From assembly GCA_027574665.1 (NCBI GenBank), contig CM050662.1:4060501-4124500 (forward strand): a DNA stretch of 64,000 nt. The letters are read 5' to 3'. The notes below the pieces were generated by a model. It searched no databases, was not told where the DNA came from, and was given only the letters and a program-made list of their open reading frames with translations. The position numbers were made by a program, and so were the translations under genes. This document shows, piece after piece, positions 48,011-61,450 of the stretch (the stretch's first letter is position 1; each line of letters begins with the position of its first letter). This DNA is from Rhynochetos jubatus (taxonomy: Eukaryota > Chordata > Aves > Eurypygiformes > Rhynochetidae).

Positions 48011-51000
48011 GCATCATTCAGGATCCAGCCCTCTGGAAATGAAATTCGTGTCTTATGGGAGGCAGAATGACCACAGGCAACCCTTCAGGGCAGTGTGCAA
48101 TTGGATCTTCTGCTCTGCCAGGATCATCACCCTGGCTTGAAAAGGATGGCTGGCTGTCCTCTGCTAGCCATGGGATTTGAGTGAAGGACTACAAAACCTC
48201 CTTCAAACCCTCTCTCAGGGGAACTAGGGAATGCAGGTCTAACAGGAACCAAGTGGAAGGCACAGGTTATCTTTGGGGCTCCTCAGGGTGAGCTGGGTCA
48301 TGCCATACCTGCTCAGAAAGCTGCTAAATCTGGGGAAAGGAACAAGGTGTTGGTGGATCAGAGCTTCCCCATGGATGGAGACCTGTCCACCAACAAGTGC
48401 TGGAGAAGAAAAAAACACAATGTACAGCAGAAATTGTTCCTTGGCAACAGGAGGAGACGGCCAGGTGGCTACCTCACATCAAGCTAGGGCAGTAATTCAC
48501 ATCATTCTCAAAGAATCAAGCCTCTTGTTGTCTGAGAATGTTGCAATTTCCTCATTTGTTCTCAGGAGCTGAAATTACTGGGTATGTTGGACAACCCTGA
48601 ACATAGCCACACAGCTCTACCAGCTGGGACCAGGCTACTGCGCCTACCTCAGGCACACCAAGAGGTAGTAGGACCAGAGGTGTGACAGCAGTAGCTCCAG
48701 CTCTTCTGAGTCAGGAAACACTGTCTCTCACCCAAGGCTGGGCACAGAGCCTCCCCCCATAGCAAGGGCACCATCCTGACCAGGGAGGATGTGCCAGGCC
48801 CTGCTTTTGTTACTGGTCCCGATTTCCCTGACTAGCCCCACCTGGGACCCCCAGCTCCAGATAAGCTCCAGCTCTTCCCTCCACCCATTTCAGTCTGAGC
48901 TAGCTCTGAGGGAGCAGTAGGGGCTGCACTGCTCTGCAGGGATTGCCCCACCAGTGTCTTTGCCACCATGGGTACTATTCCCTGGGGCTGAGCAGAGTGG
49001 TGGTGCCAGCAGGCTCTCCAGTAGTCCTGAGCACACTGAAATAGCATCAGAACCTGCTGTAACCAAGGCTACGTCACCAGTCTGAAACCATGCAGGAAGT
49101 GGGGCTGGAGGCAAAGCCCCCCATGGCACACACCTACAGCCCCCCAGAAGAGTGGTCACTAGGACAGGACTGGATGCAGGCAGGCTAGCTTTAGCTGGGG
49201 TGGGGGGTGCCATGGGGCTCCTGCCTGGGGCTGGGAGGGCCTGGGGGTGTGCTCAGGGTGCTGTGGGGTGGCTCCTGTTGAGCCATTGCTGCTGTTCCTG
49301 GTACAGCTGTGTCTGCCAGAGGCTTATGTGCAATGGGGTTTCTGCCTCTGTGCATGAGGAAAAGCTGAGCCTTGGTGGGGGCTTGGGGTGCGCAGTGAGG
49401 TACCTGGGGTGGTGTGAAGGGGGGCTCCTGCAGAGCCACAGAGCAGGTGGCACAGTCTCTGTCTGGCTCTCCCTGCTCCAGCAGCACCTCCCAAAATGAT
49501 GATGGAGGCTGGCAGGACTCAGGCACCGCTCCTGCAGGTTGAGCCTCTCCATCCCTCACGTCCTTCGGCTGGCTGTGGAGGTATGAGGCAAGGAGGGAAG
49601 CTGGCAGCCCCTTTTTTGGAAGGTGTTCATTCATGCAGTGACATGTTTATTTGCATAGAGACATTTTAGGCTTTTTTGTTGTTGGCTGACTTATTGTAAG
49701 AGTTCTCAAAGCTGTGATATTGAATTATAAATTGAGACACTGTATCCATGAAAGATTGCTCTTTGACTATAGGCAGCATTATCGAATATGACAGTCACAA
49801 TAAATGCATGCTATAAAGCCAAGCTAAATATGCTCTGCAATCCAAGATGTGCAAATCAAGCAAGTAGAAAAATAACCATAATTTTTTTTTTTTCCCAAAC
49901 GAATCCTGAACCTTGGGTGATGATTTTGTTTAGCTTTATGTCTTGGCTCCTTGGCAAAATACTCAGGCAGCAGATAATGAAATGACCTACTTTTGCTGTC
50001 TTTGTTCATGACAACACATAAATTAAGAATTATGCCCTTTCAAATTAAACTTATCGTTTTTGCAGAAATTGGAGTGTAAATGGGGCTGTGCGTTGGAGGT
50101 GAGGAAGGGGGAGGCAGGCGCTGGTCCAGCTTCTGTGGGGGTTCATCTGTGCTGTGCCCTGCTCCCAGAGTGGGGGCTGACCACTGGGGTGGTCCTGGGC
50201 TGGTACCAGCCACCGGCTGGGTCTCCTCTTCCCATCAGTTTATGAGGCTTTACCTTCTGGTGAACTTCTGGAGGCCTCGGAGTCTAAGCAGTGCCATTTA
50301 GATGATTATTTAAACAACGCCTTGGGTTTAACCTAAACAGTAACTCAAAAGCTACCATAAGCGGGTGTCGTTTAGAGCGAGTGCCCAGGGAGAACCTCCC
50401 TCTCGTCAGGAATTGTTTTGCCTCCAACTGCATCCGATGTGCAAATGGTTGTAATGCTTTCTGACTGGGTGACAGCAAAATAATGTTTGCTTTAATTGAA
50501 TTTCAGATTGGGAGCGTGGGCTGCAGCCTGCAGTGCTGGGGGGGATTGTGGTTCTTGTTCGGAGCGGGGTGTGTGCTGCGCTGGGGGGTTCCAGGCTCCC
50601 AGCAAGGGTGGAGGTAATACTGAAGGAAAACATAACTGTTTGTCCAAGTGAGCGGTGCTGTGTGTGTGGCCACTGTTGCCTCGGAATTGGGTGGCTGGGT
50701 CAGGGCAAGGTTGTTTGTTTAATAATGCTGTATAATTTCCCGAGGATGCCAAAGGCGAGGAACGGTGGAGTGTGGTCTGGGAGCAGCAGTGGCATGCAGG
50801 TATGGGGCAAGGTGGGCTGCCAAGGCTGGGATGGCTTCTGTCCTCCCCAAACACCGCAAATGGATTTAATAGTCTACAAAACCCATTATGAAACAAAACG
50901 ATGGATTTCCATAAGCAAGAGCCTAAATATAGCACTTGGAGCTTTCCATATCTGGGCCCTGCGGGCATGTTACAAATCTGGCTGTGTGTGCTCCAGCTGC

Positions 51001-54000
51001 TGGAGCAGGGCTGGGGGTGATGGCAGGGTCCCTGGGGACCCTGCTGCCTGTCCTAGCAGTGGTCCCCTCCTGGGCTGCTGAGCCAGGAGCCCATCCAGTC
51101 TCTCTTCCCAAAGGTCATGCGCTCAGCCACGGGGGTACAGGGGTGACAGCACCCTCATTGGTCTCCATCCCCGGTGGAGACCAGCAGGAGCCTGGGGCAG
51201 GGGTGTAGGGGGACATACAGCAACACACCCCTGCCCCCTGCAAACCCCCCGGCTCGACACACAGCCATTGGTCTCTTGTGGAAACCCACTCCCAGGTGAC
51301 ATGTGCATTGTCCCGTGCAGGGGCTTTGCTGGGCTCACTGAGCAGAGGGTCCCTGCAAAGAGCAGGGATGATGCTGGCGGACACCAGCCCTGGATCCAGC
51401 CCTGCTCACACTGCAGACGTGTCCGGGCCCTGGCGAGGCCTGTGCCGGAGCACTGCGGTGTGCCAGGAGGCAGAGAAGCACCTGCATGGCTTTCTCCTAA
51501 ATCACAGCGCCCGTGCGCTCCCATTTCCCAGCTAGCTGCTTGCCACTGGTGATTTCTCAAAGCTCCCGACTCCCAGATGCTGGCAGGAGGATTTGAGGCT
51601 CCAAGGGAGACCAGGCTCTGCTGCTGAAGCCCAATGCGTGCAGCAGGGTCGAGTGGTGCTTGGAAGCAGGAAAAATCAGACCCAATCCACAAAGTATCCT
51701 GTACCCATTCCCAGCCATGTCGGCAGCAGGGGCTCAGCGTTTTTGGGGTGCTGTGCCTGTCTCAGCTAGTCTTCAGGCTCTTGTGTGGTTCGGGCAGGCG
51801 TAACCTTTGCTTTGCTGGAGGAGAGCAGGGCAGACCCTCGGTTGCTGGTGTGCGATGGTGCACCCCGCAGCAGAGACCCTCAGCCGTGGGGCAAGCAGGG
51901 CTGGCACCTGTGACCCTGCACCAGTGGGACCTTCTCTATGGCTTCTTCACGTCACTCTTCACGTCGCCAGCGGTTCCCAGACTATCCTGTTCCTGATCCG
52001 GGCGTGGGGTGGCCCCGCTTCCCCTCCAGACTGGTTCCTGTGTCCTCCCATTTTTGAGCAGTGGCTGGCAGGAGCGATTGTGCTTCTTCCTTTCAGTCTG
52101 TTGTTTCCAGGCCCAGTGAGTAATTCTTGATGGGCTGTAGTTTCTAAAACTAAATCTGTAAGATTACAAACACGAGGCCTGAATTAATAGTCCTGCAGTG
52201 TGTGTTTAACTCCTTCTGGGCTGTCCCACCTGGCAGCTGTGCCTCCCGTGTCAGTGAGAGCAGGATGGCACCCTCTTGGCTGGGACCTAGACACAGCTGA
52301 GGATGGCTGTGTTGCTCTGGACCACAGCTGCTCCCCACACTGAGCTAATCTTTGAAAATGTCTTATTTAGGTCAGATTTTTTTTGTTCCACACAGATTTT
52401 CTGCCAGTCTTTGCTTAGTCTGAGCTGTCTAAATGGGGACCCCTGATTCAGCTGAACATGCTGTTGGTCTTACTGAAGCAGCTCTGGCCTCATGGCTTGA
52501 TTTTCTTTTTCTTTCCCTTTTTGCAGCAGATTGATTTTCCTGCCAATGTGATCTCTCCCCACTGAAGTTCCCATTGCCACGGAGTTCAGGCTCCTCTTTG
52601 TTTAATTATCACTGTCTCCACACAAAGTGAAAAAGGCAAATGCTCTGGTCTATTTTAAGGTGTAACTGAGCTGATAATCCTGCACAGCTGGGAAGGCTGC
52701 AGGAAGCTTCTGCTCAAAGGATCATCTTGCCTTGCCCAGTATCAAAGGAGCAGCTAGTCTTTGCTGGGAACACCCAGGGGAAGGCCATGTCTACCTGGGC
52801 AGGCTGTCCTCAGCATGGAGCAGTGTCACTGTACCCTGGCTGAGGCAGAAGCTGCTTTCTCTCCCCTGTGGAGAAACTGGAACCTGCAGATGCCCTGGGG
52901 ATGCTCCTTATCCTCCCATGTTACAGGAGTGGAAGATTAGGGAGAGGAACCCTTGCATGGGCTGCTCCAGGGTTGTTCTTGTCCCAGGCTGGAGAGTGGT
53001 GCTCCAGTAAGGACAACTGCTGCCCTTGCTTAGTTATTCCTAATTTTCCAGTAAGTCCCCAGGGAATTTGGGATTTTTCCTCTCACCAGGCTGCCATCAT
53101 CGATTGCAGTTTCCTATAACATCAGGGAGCAGGAGCAATGCAAGCTCTATCCTGGGAGCTAGCCATGCCCCAGCAACACGAGATATGCAACTCTTCCTCC
53201 ACCCGCACCAACTCTTTGCTCTGACCCCCTAAATCATAGCAGCCCCACCTCCCTACACGTGAAACGCGTGGGGAGCAAACAGCCCCAGCAACCTGTGAGT
53301 GGGTCTGGTGGCAGGCAAACCCTGGCACTGACACCACGGGTATGTCCTCACCCCCGGGTGGGTGGGATGATGCTCTGAGGAAGGAAAAATAAAAGGGGAT
53401 GTTGACACATCAGCTGTTGATCCTGTTGTGTGTGTAGGGAGCCAGAAATAGAGCCTGGGAGGACTGGGGTGACTCACGTACCTGTGCGGCTGGGAAATGC
53501 TGGTTCTGTGCGTGGGATGGACTGGCTTGGTGTGGGGAGCCTCAAGCTGCTCTGCAGGTGTCGGAGATTTGGGGCTGGGAGACTCGTGATTCAGAGGATG
53601 TCTCAGTGCAGGGTGTGTGGGGATGGAGGCTGGGAACCAGGAGTCCCAGAGGCTTTGAATACCCCCAGTAACAGGGCAGCCTGTGTACACCCAACAAGCA
53701 CCCCCAGGGACTCAGCCAGACCCTAAGCCTGCTTAGCGTGGGGGTTGCATTTCCTTTCCTAGCCGGTGGTGGGCAAGCTTCATGTGAAACAAGATCAAAG
53801 TCAGCCCTGTCTCATTGCTCGGGGTTTGCTCTTCCTAACTGACCGAAGCAGGGAGCTGGGTGATGTGGCGGGAGGAGCAGCCAAAGTGGGAGCATATGGA
53901 GTTACGGAGCCCACTGAGTCCAATGGCATTTTCCAAGTGAAATGCTCTTTTACTGCTGAGATCCAACTGTTGACAAAAAGGCTATTTTTTTGAGAAGGTT

Positions 54001-54035
54001 CTTCCTGGCAAAATATTTGAAAGCGTTTTAAAATA
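48011..54035. other. Intergenic DNA, no gene seen
   Basis: Unique sequence without a supported gene. A G-rich stretch at 49190-49260 on the plus strand has repeated GGGG runs that could fold as a G-quadruplex. AT-richer, enhancer-like patches occur at 49660-50050, 50283-50520 and 52590-52690; the last includes GTTTAATTATCACTG. Open frames in several overlapping phases around 50.5-51.7 kb show no known motif. Confidence 0.55.
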
Positions 54036-54039
54036 GTTT

Positions 54040-54165
54040 GCATGGAAACATGGAAAAGCTTAGGCTGGAAGGAGCTGTGGAGATCGTCTGTTCTGTCCCA
54101 CTCCCCCCCCCCCCCCCCCCCCCCCAGCCCTTCCCAAAAGCAAACCCACCCTGAGCTAGATCCAG
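54040..54165 (-). mobile_element. Decayed CR1 3' tail with expanded poly-C
   Basis: CATGGAAACATGGAAAAGC, then GGCTGGAAGGAGCTGTGGAGATCGTCTG, aligns with the reverse-complemented CR1 3' end (the CATAGAATCATAGAAT tail followed by a GGTTGGAAGGGACCT block). At the position where CR1 normally has a short CCCCC run, this copy has 23 consecutive C residues (54103-54125). Similarity continues weakly for about 40 bp beyond and is then lost. It is a very short, old, 5'-truncated fragment. Confidence 0.7.
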
Positions 54166-54169
54166 CTTT

Positions 54170-57100
54170 GAATTTATACCTTATTTTTACATTTTTCAGT
54201 GCAAATCTGAGTTTTTCATCTTGAAGCACCCTTCAAAATCTCTGTCAAAACAGTTTAACTGAAACTTCTATTGAAAGTAGCTGAAAAGGTTGGCATGAAG
54301 AGAAGTATTTCAGAATAAAATGTTTAGTGACCTCGTCTGGATTCCTTTTAGTGACTTTTTTTTTTTCCTATCTGACTTAGAGCAGGAAAATTCTGAAGTG
54401 TTCAGGTCTGGAGGTGGGAATGAGCTGTGGTTGAGGCAGCTTTATCTTGCACTCCCACATGGGATGCTTTTGCTGCGCTGAAGCCTTTTTTGGGACATCA
54501 TCAACTGGTCTGCGGACAGTGGCACAAGCAGCCACAATTCTTACAGATCTGCAGATGATGACACTAAGCGTTGCCACGGGCTCAGCTCAGCCCTGTCTGG
54601 ACCCTCACAGCAATGGGGATGGGCTCTGGCAGACCCATCCTCTGTGATTTGGGCTGCCTGTGCCTTGCCCCAGTCCCCCTGCAGAGCATCGCAGCGTCCC
54701 AGTGGTCCCTTGCAATGCCACTTGCCGTTCTGCAGCTCCTGCAAGGTCCTCGCACGCTGGCTGGTAATCTCTGCTTTGATTAAAAATGAAAGGAGTTTAA
54801 ACCTTTTCTCTGTGTAGGGTGAGAATGGGACTTATAAAGGCAAAAAGACCGGTATGTGCATAAAAAGGATCTGTATTTTATTACTCTCATTTTGGTTTTT
54901 TTTTTTTTTTCCCCCTGTTACTAATCTCATTATGCTTAGGAGTATAAATTTAGGTTGGCACAAATCTGTATTGCTAAAATATTTTACCTTAAGTTCTTAG
55001 AAGCTCTCTCCATCTGTGAGGATAATACTAAGTATTAATTAACTAGATAATCCTATGCAGTGCTTGGAAAACATAAAACACGACATAGAGGCAAGTCCAA
55101 AGTGTGATTCCAACCTAATAAAAGCAAACCTGTCCTTTCTCCAGAGGAGCAGGCTTTGGGAGTTCTTTTTTCATTGAGAACAGCGCTCAGCTTGCTTCCA
55201 ATATCTGCTTGAAGCTGCAAATCACTTTTTAAATAAAGAGTGAAGCAAAGTGAGGCTGAAAGGTGGCCAGGGAAGTACACGCACTGTTGGGTGCTGCTGC
55301 CCAAGCGAGCCCGGCAGCTCTCTCTGTCCTGGCCGTGGCAGTGCATCCTGCAGGTGAGGGGCTGGAGACCCAAGCTATGTGCTGGTAGGAGTGCCCTGGA
55401 CCGGGCACTTATTTTTGCTCTGAGTCCATTCCCCCTACATGTGTGGCTGTTCCTGGCTCCTTATCTTGGCACAATGCAATTATGAAAAGCTCATTTTTAG
55501 CAACAAACCTGTTCTCCTTCATCTGAGGGAGTTTGTTCTTGCAACATGTGAAACCACTCCAAGGAGGGCTGTGGCATTAGGATGCAGGCGGTGTCCAAGG
55601 AGGCCCTAGAGTGAACGCAGATAAATAACGAGCTGCATTGATGGGCTGGCAGCCTCCCCGTTGCACGTCACTGCCATGGCGTCCGCTGCCACATCCTGAG
55701 GTTCACGGGCATATATTTCAACAATGTGGGGTGCATATTGCAGAGAAAATGAGTTTGGGGCAGCCCTGGAGCCCGGGTGGTGGTGAGGGGTGAGGTTGGG
55801 ATGGAGCAGGGCTCTGCTCGGGGGAAGGGCAGCCCTTTCTCAAGTGGGGGGCTGCTGCGGGAAGGAGCAGGAGGCTGGGCTTCCATCGCTTTGTGTGCCG
55901 GGTGGTTGCTCCTGCATCTGCAGATCGTGGGCTGGGTACTGGAGAGCATTTAGGGGTATCTTGAAAAACTGAGGGGCTTGCCCCTATATCACATGGGTGT
56001 TTTGGAAAGTCCTGCCTCTGGTGCTCCTGTTTTCACAGACTTTGCAGAAGCCTGGCTCTGTTTGCCTCCTGACAGTGCCAAGTGAAATGATTATCTTCTA
56101 ATATCTCAAAGTGCCAAGCTTGACTTGAGCACGTTCGTTGCACTCACGCTGCGTATTCACAGTTAATCTGGTCCATCCTTTCTCCCTCTGCGTTCGGAAG
56201 AGCTGGGTAAGGCAGTGTGGGTATGACCAGGGCCAGCAAAACCTCACATTAATTGTGAGTGGGGTAATTGAGCTCCCGGTCGCTGATGAAACCCGTCTTC
56301 ATGTGCCAGCGAGTGTAGCCCAAACCCGGCACTCGCCGAGGCAGCGGCTGCCAGGCTGAGGCAGGGTGGGATTTGCAGCCCTGTCACCATGCTGCAGGGT
56401 GGTTGTTATCACATTGGCACAGGCCTGGAATGTGAATCTGCCTCCTGTTCCCGCTTCGTATTGTGTTTTCAAAAGCGCTCACATCTATTAGGAGATTACA
56501 GGACCACTTGGCTGGATTCTGCAAGGAGATGATGTTGGGGCAAAGGGTTGGATGTGGCATAGGAAGCTCATCCATGAGGTGGTGGGGTCGGTGTCCTGCA
56601 GAGGGGATGGTGCTGGGGTGTGGTTCTCCCATGCTCTGCAGCAGCCAGGGCAATCAGGTTACCTGGAGAAGGGGGCTGTGGACCAGCTCTGTTAGGACAG
56701 GGGCAGGAGGGACAGGAGCCTGCTGGCTCGAGATCCCTTTCCCTCCCTGGGCTCTGTGTCCTTCCCATGTGCATCCAGCCTCCTCAAGAGGAGCTGTGGC
56801 GTTTGCCTCTGGTGTGCACCGTGTTAGTACGGCACACCAGAAATTCAGTGTAGGCTTTTGTGGTGTTTAGCAGGGATTCAAGAAAGTCAGTATGTTGGTG
56901 TGTAGCACTTCCTATTGGAGGAACAAACTCCAGAGCAGAGCAGTTAATGAACCTGGCTGCTGGATCCTGCACCCGTCCATGGTGTGGACACTTGTGTCAT
57001 GCCCACTCATCCAGGGGAACTCCTGCTAAAGCCATCCATGCTTCCAAAGCCAATCCACAGCCATGACTAACCCAACACCACCCCTCTGAAGGGCACATGG

Positions 57101-60100
57101 CTGTGGTGGCCACGGTATTTGGTTGTCACTGCTGATCCAGTGTTCTCCTTTGGTACTTCCAGACTGCTGGGGCTTTAGCCTATCAGATGCAGGTCTGGGT
57201 GGTGCATCTGCTTTCCCTTGGATCTAAGGGTCATGGGTGGCTGCAGAGGTCCCCTGGGGACCTGAGCTGTGCTAATCACCTTGGTGTTGCCATGGTTGGC
57301 CATGAGCTGGTTAGATCTGTGGTGAGCCTTACAGCAAGTGAGAGGGGCTCTCCAGGCTGTGCTGCAGGGAGGTGAGGAGTGAGCCAGTGACTCTGTGCAG
57401 AAGCTATAAGCACCTGCCAAAATATCAGGCTGGAGCCTAGAGTTTGGCTTGTTGAGGAAGCAATTTGGAGCAGGGACTGTGGCTGAGAAACAGATGCTCT
57501 TCGCTCCATCCCACACAGCACAGGGGCTGTCGGACCAGCAGCGTGCTTCTCTGCCACTGCGCACGGCTGCTCCAAGGCAGCCTTGCAGCCGGTGCCTGTC
57601 CCACGCAGGAGCACTGCTGAGGGCGGCTCTGCGGGTCAGTGTCCATGTGACTGTCTCCTGGCTGTGTGGGAAGCTCCTCAGAAACAGCTGGAGCCCATGC
57701 AGCAAAGCCCATGGGGGTGGCTGGCGATGGGCTGGCTCAGCCTCACAGTCCAGTCCAGTGATTTTTGCAAAGGCAAGTGATTTATTTGTAGGCTGTCACT
57801 CAGGCCGGCAGACTGAGTTTTGTTTCTTGGTTTGCTGAGATGGTGTCAGCCACTGACGTGATGCTTGCCGGCCTGGAAAGCTTGCAGGGAGTGAGGGAGC
57901 TGCCAGTGCCCCTGGGATGCTCCGCACCCCTGCAAAACCTGCACCCCAAGCCTCTGCGGCACAGCAAAGCCCTGTGGGCTCTGTGGTCCAGCTCGAAGCA
58001 CAGAAGCCCTTTGGGAAACACGTCACTGGATCTGGGCTGGAGTGCTGCTGGCGTTTGCTCTTCAGAGAGGCGATGTTGTTTTGCAATTACAGCAGTCATG
58101 AATGCTGACTCCGTTCCTGACTTCAAATCAAACTCCCACACTCTCCTACTTTCAATGCTCACTGGTTTTCTTCCCTGTTTTCAACCCTATAAAATATTGA
58201 GTGCAAACTAGGATGTATGGGGTGACACACTGAGGTTGGGGACAGCACGGTGATGCAAACCATGGGATCCAATGATCAGCACAACATAAGGCAAGCCAGG
58301 GCACCTGCCCTCAGCCTTGGCAGCAGCCCCTGGCAGGCCAGTTGATCCCCCCACACCCATGAAACCAGAACAGAAGGCTATTGCAAAGTGCAGTGAGCAG
58401 GAAACGTTGAGATCCTGCAGTGAGGGTGGGCAACTGGGTGCCTGGTTACCCAGTGCCAGCAAAGCCCTGCTTTTCATTGCAGGAATCCATCTCTAGAACA
58501 ACCTGTCTGCTACGAATACTGCTCCGTTGGTCTTGAATCAGTGTTAATATTTGAAAAACCTGCATTACTCTTTGCAAAACCCAGATCAAAAGAAATATTT
58601 AAAATAAACCTGGCCAGGTAGAGCAGCGAGTTGGGGAAGGTGCTGCTCTGAAGCATAAACCAGAAGGTTATAATGCACAAAGTCAATTTTGGCCCTGAAC
58701 ATGGAGAGCAGGAAATCAAAGTGTGAGGAATTTAAAAGGGGATCTGAGGCCAAGTGTTGCCTGTGTGCCAGGAGTTATAAAGCAAGGGACTATTTTCTAC
58801 AGTGCTGTGTGAGGAGAGACTCGCTGCCCAAACAAAATGTTCCTGACCTTGCTGCAAGGCAGGACCTTGATGTGCCCCTCATCCTGGGAGCACGGCTGGG
58901 GCAAGGTCCCCATCCAAACTGCCCTGCGCTGGGACCAGCTCTTCTCTCCCTCCTGTTTCTGTCCTCCGTGTTCAGACTTGGCAAGTGGCACCTGCTGGAA
59001 ATTCCTCAGCAGAGCTCTGAGTACAGCCCAGGATGGTCCTACTTCTACCTGCATGGTGGCTGCTACCTGTAAGCAGAGTCAGTCCTGCTAATCACCAGGT
59101 AAGGTCAATCCCAGCAACTGATGTGCTGGAAAAGCTGCTGTTTTCAACCTTCAAATCAGTCATCAGCAGAGCCAGGTCTTGGGAGCCCAAGGCTTGCGCC
59201 ATTGCTGCTGGATCATGCTTCTTACTGTCTGCACGGGATCTCTGCAGAAACTGGAATATAGTCTCCTATTTTGGTGTTGTGATATTTTTTCTTTTCATCT
59301 TGAATTATCAATCCAAGTAGTAAATGTCTGTTCCTTCATCATCCAGAACTGTGGAGCTGTGGAAAGAATATATCTCATTATTTTAACTCCCTAGGTATTG
59401 GCAGGGTTTGGGGGGGAAGAAATGCCAGTGCAAGTATGCAGGGTGTCTGGGTACTGTGTTGGGAAAGATTGTACCAGCCAAGGTGCTGGGAGATGCATCC
59501 GCAGCCCTGGGATACAAAACAGCTCCAGGAAAGCAACATCTCCTGGAGATACATGGTTTCGGTGCTGTTGCTTCCTGCGACTGTGCTAACCCCTAAGCAG
59601 GCAGCAGTGGGACTGTTTCTACGGTAGTTCCTGTTGCTGGGAGCCCTCCACACAGTCTCGTTGCAAGTCACTGCTCGTGCAGGCACGTTATGAGTGTTTT
59701 AGCTTCACGCTAATCTAATATGACGTGCCACATCTGTCCTGCTCACAGGGTAAGCGTGGCCCGTGCTAGACAAGGTAGTGCTAGACCTGCAAGCCCTCCT
59801 GGCACTGGCTCACCTCACACCAGCTGGAGGTACTTCTGTCGCAGGGCTTATGCCAGTTCTCTCTGAGACGTAAGCTGGAAGCACTTTGTGCTGCTCTAAA
59901 TGCATAAGGATTTCTGCCAGTATCATAATGTCACATGGAAATCTCCCTCTGCTTCTGCACACATCCCTGTTATTACTGGACCAGCAAATGATCCTAATGT
60001 GGACTTGGCCAAACCTCTCCAGTTTGAGGGATTGATGCAAAACTGAAGTGCATGCTCCCTCAGAAAGCTCAGTTTAAAGCAATCTTTCACCTGCAGACTG

Positions 60101-60720
60101 GCCGTGGTAGAAAAGCTCCTCCTAGCCTTGGAAATACTGTCTCCAAGTGTGGTCGGGCAGCCCATACGAGGCACTGCCTCCCCACAGCAGTGTATGCACC
60201 TATCCATGGACCTGGGGACATTGTGCTGTCCATCTGCAGACAAATCTGAAAGTGTTTAGTCCCCCAGCTCTGCGCTGGCTTTAGTCCACCTTCTTCTCCT
60301 AGGTCTGCAATCCCAGTGCTGCAAACCTAGTGCTGAGCATCCTTGGGAGGGGGGAGGTGGTGGTTCCCACTCCTGGGGCAGGGTGCTGCCCTCCTCGCTG
60401 GTGTGCCTGTGGGTCGTCCCTGGGCCGAGAGCTGTAACATGGCTGGGGGATCCTGGCTGTTAAGTGGAGATGGAAAACCCACACCTCAAACAGGATCCTT
60501 GGTCGTGGCAAGGCACCAGAAGCAGCCCAAATCGGTGGTGGGCAGTGACCGTGCCTTGCACTGCACGGGGCTGCCAATGTGTGAGCTGCTTTGGCCAGCT
60601 CAGAGACGGTCCAGCTCCTGCCTGCTGGCCTCAAATGCCAGCACACTGGGTGAAACCAGGATACAGCGTGTGTTGTCCACGCTCCCTCGAAGACCTGCTT
60701 CAGATCTGTTTATAGACACC
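54170..60720. other. Intergenic DNA, no gene seen
   Basis: Unique sequence. A 14-T run (54897-54910) is followed by an AT-rich, enhancer-like patch (54920-55060). Another such patch lies near 56080-56170. Chance open frames reach 176 codons (57175-57705, minus strand) but overlap several others and show no domain. No splice-bounded coding sequence was recognised. Confidence 0.55.
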
Positions 60721-60723
60721 TGC

Positions 60724-60787
60724 GAAATCCTCACTCTGCTGAAGTCAAAGACTAAACTCCTGTTGACTTCAAAGGCACGAGGATTTC
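60724..60787. repeat. Old palindromic repeat fragment (64 bp)
   Basis: Two 25-bp arms flank a 14-bp loop. The arms match perfectly at their outer 9 bp (GAAATCCTC / GAGGATTTC) and inner 8 bp (GAAGTCAA / TTGACTTC), 19 of 25 pairs overall. The GAAGTCAA...TTGACTTCAA...GGATTTC arrangement resembles a word I remember as widespread in reptile and bird genomes and derived from ancient transposable elements. I cannot name the family. It is non-coding. Confidence 0.65.
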
Positions 60788-61445
60788 ACGCTGAGCCTGC
60801 ATCTCCCATCCCCTCCTCCTCAGATCCTGCTCCTGCACCCTCAGATATCCTTCTCTTTTAACTCTAGCTGATTTGTACAGTCTGGTGCTATATTTGGGTT
60901 GGAATCGCCTGTGTTTGCCCCCTAACATCATTTGATGGGTGATTTTATGCTGGGTCTTGCATCACTTGTCAAAAGGCTGTGTCATGCGTAGGTGCTGTCA
61001 GATGTGCTCCCTATAGGGAGCTGCTCTGCGAGCAGATGTGTCTGAAGGCATCTGGGCCCTCAGGGGTTTTTTCCTGAATTTTAGATTTGTTCTGACTTGA
61101 AAAAACATCATATTTCTCTCCCCGGAGAGGCATGAAGTTCTGCCCTGGCCCTACGGATCATTGGAGCCTGGAAATATCTGTTTTGAGGGCAGTCCCAACC
61201 CTGCCTGGTTTCCAGCTCAACTTGATCAAAACCTCCAAGGAACTTCCCAGTTTTGACAAATCATTAATTTCTACCAGAAAACGGTTTAGCTCTGATTTTT
61301 TCTGGCTACCAGTGATGTATCTAGACTAGCAAACAGCCAAGAAATGCATCCTCCTTTCCTCCTTGTGCCCTGAAGGCACCTGTGAGCCAGCCAGGGATGC
61401 TGGGGTGCCTCTAAGGAAATACAGCTTGTTCCCCTGCAATTATTC
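60788..61445. other. Intergenic DNA, no gene seen
   Basis: Unique sequence between the palindrome and the coding-like relic. No exon, RNA gene or repeat was recognised. Confidence 0.5.
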
Positions 61446-61450
61446 TGAAT

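Noticed and set aside
48050-49650. Possible retroviral LTR or other insertion between AT-rich islands
   Set aside because: I could not find paired TG...CA ends, a polyadenylation signal, a target-site duplication or a gag/pol frame.
60880-60930. CR1-like word TTTGGGTTGGAATCG
   Set aside because: Isolated match; neither the CATAGAAT tail nor the downstream CR1 block is present.
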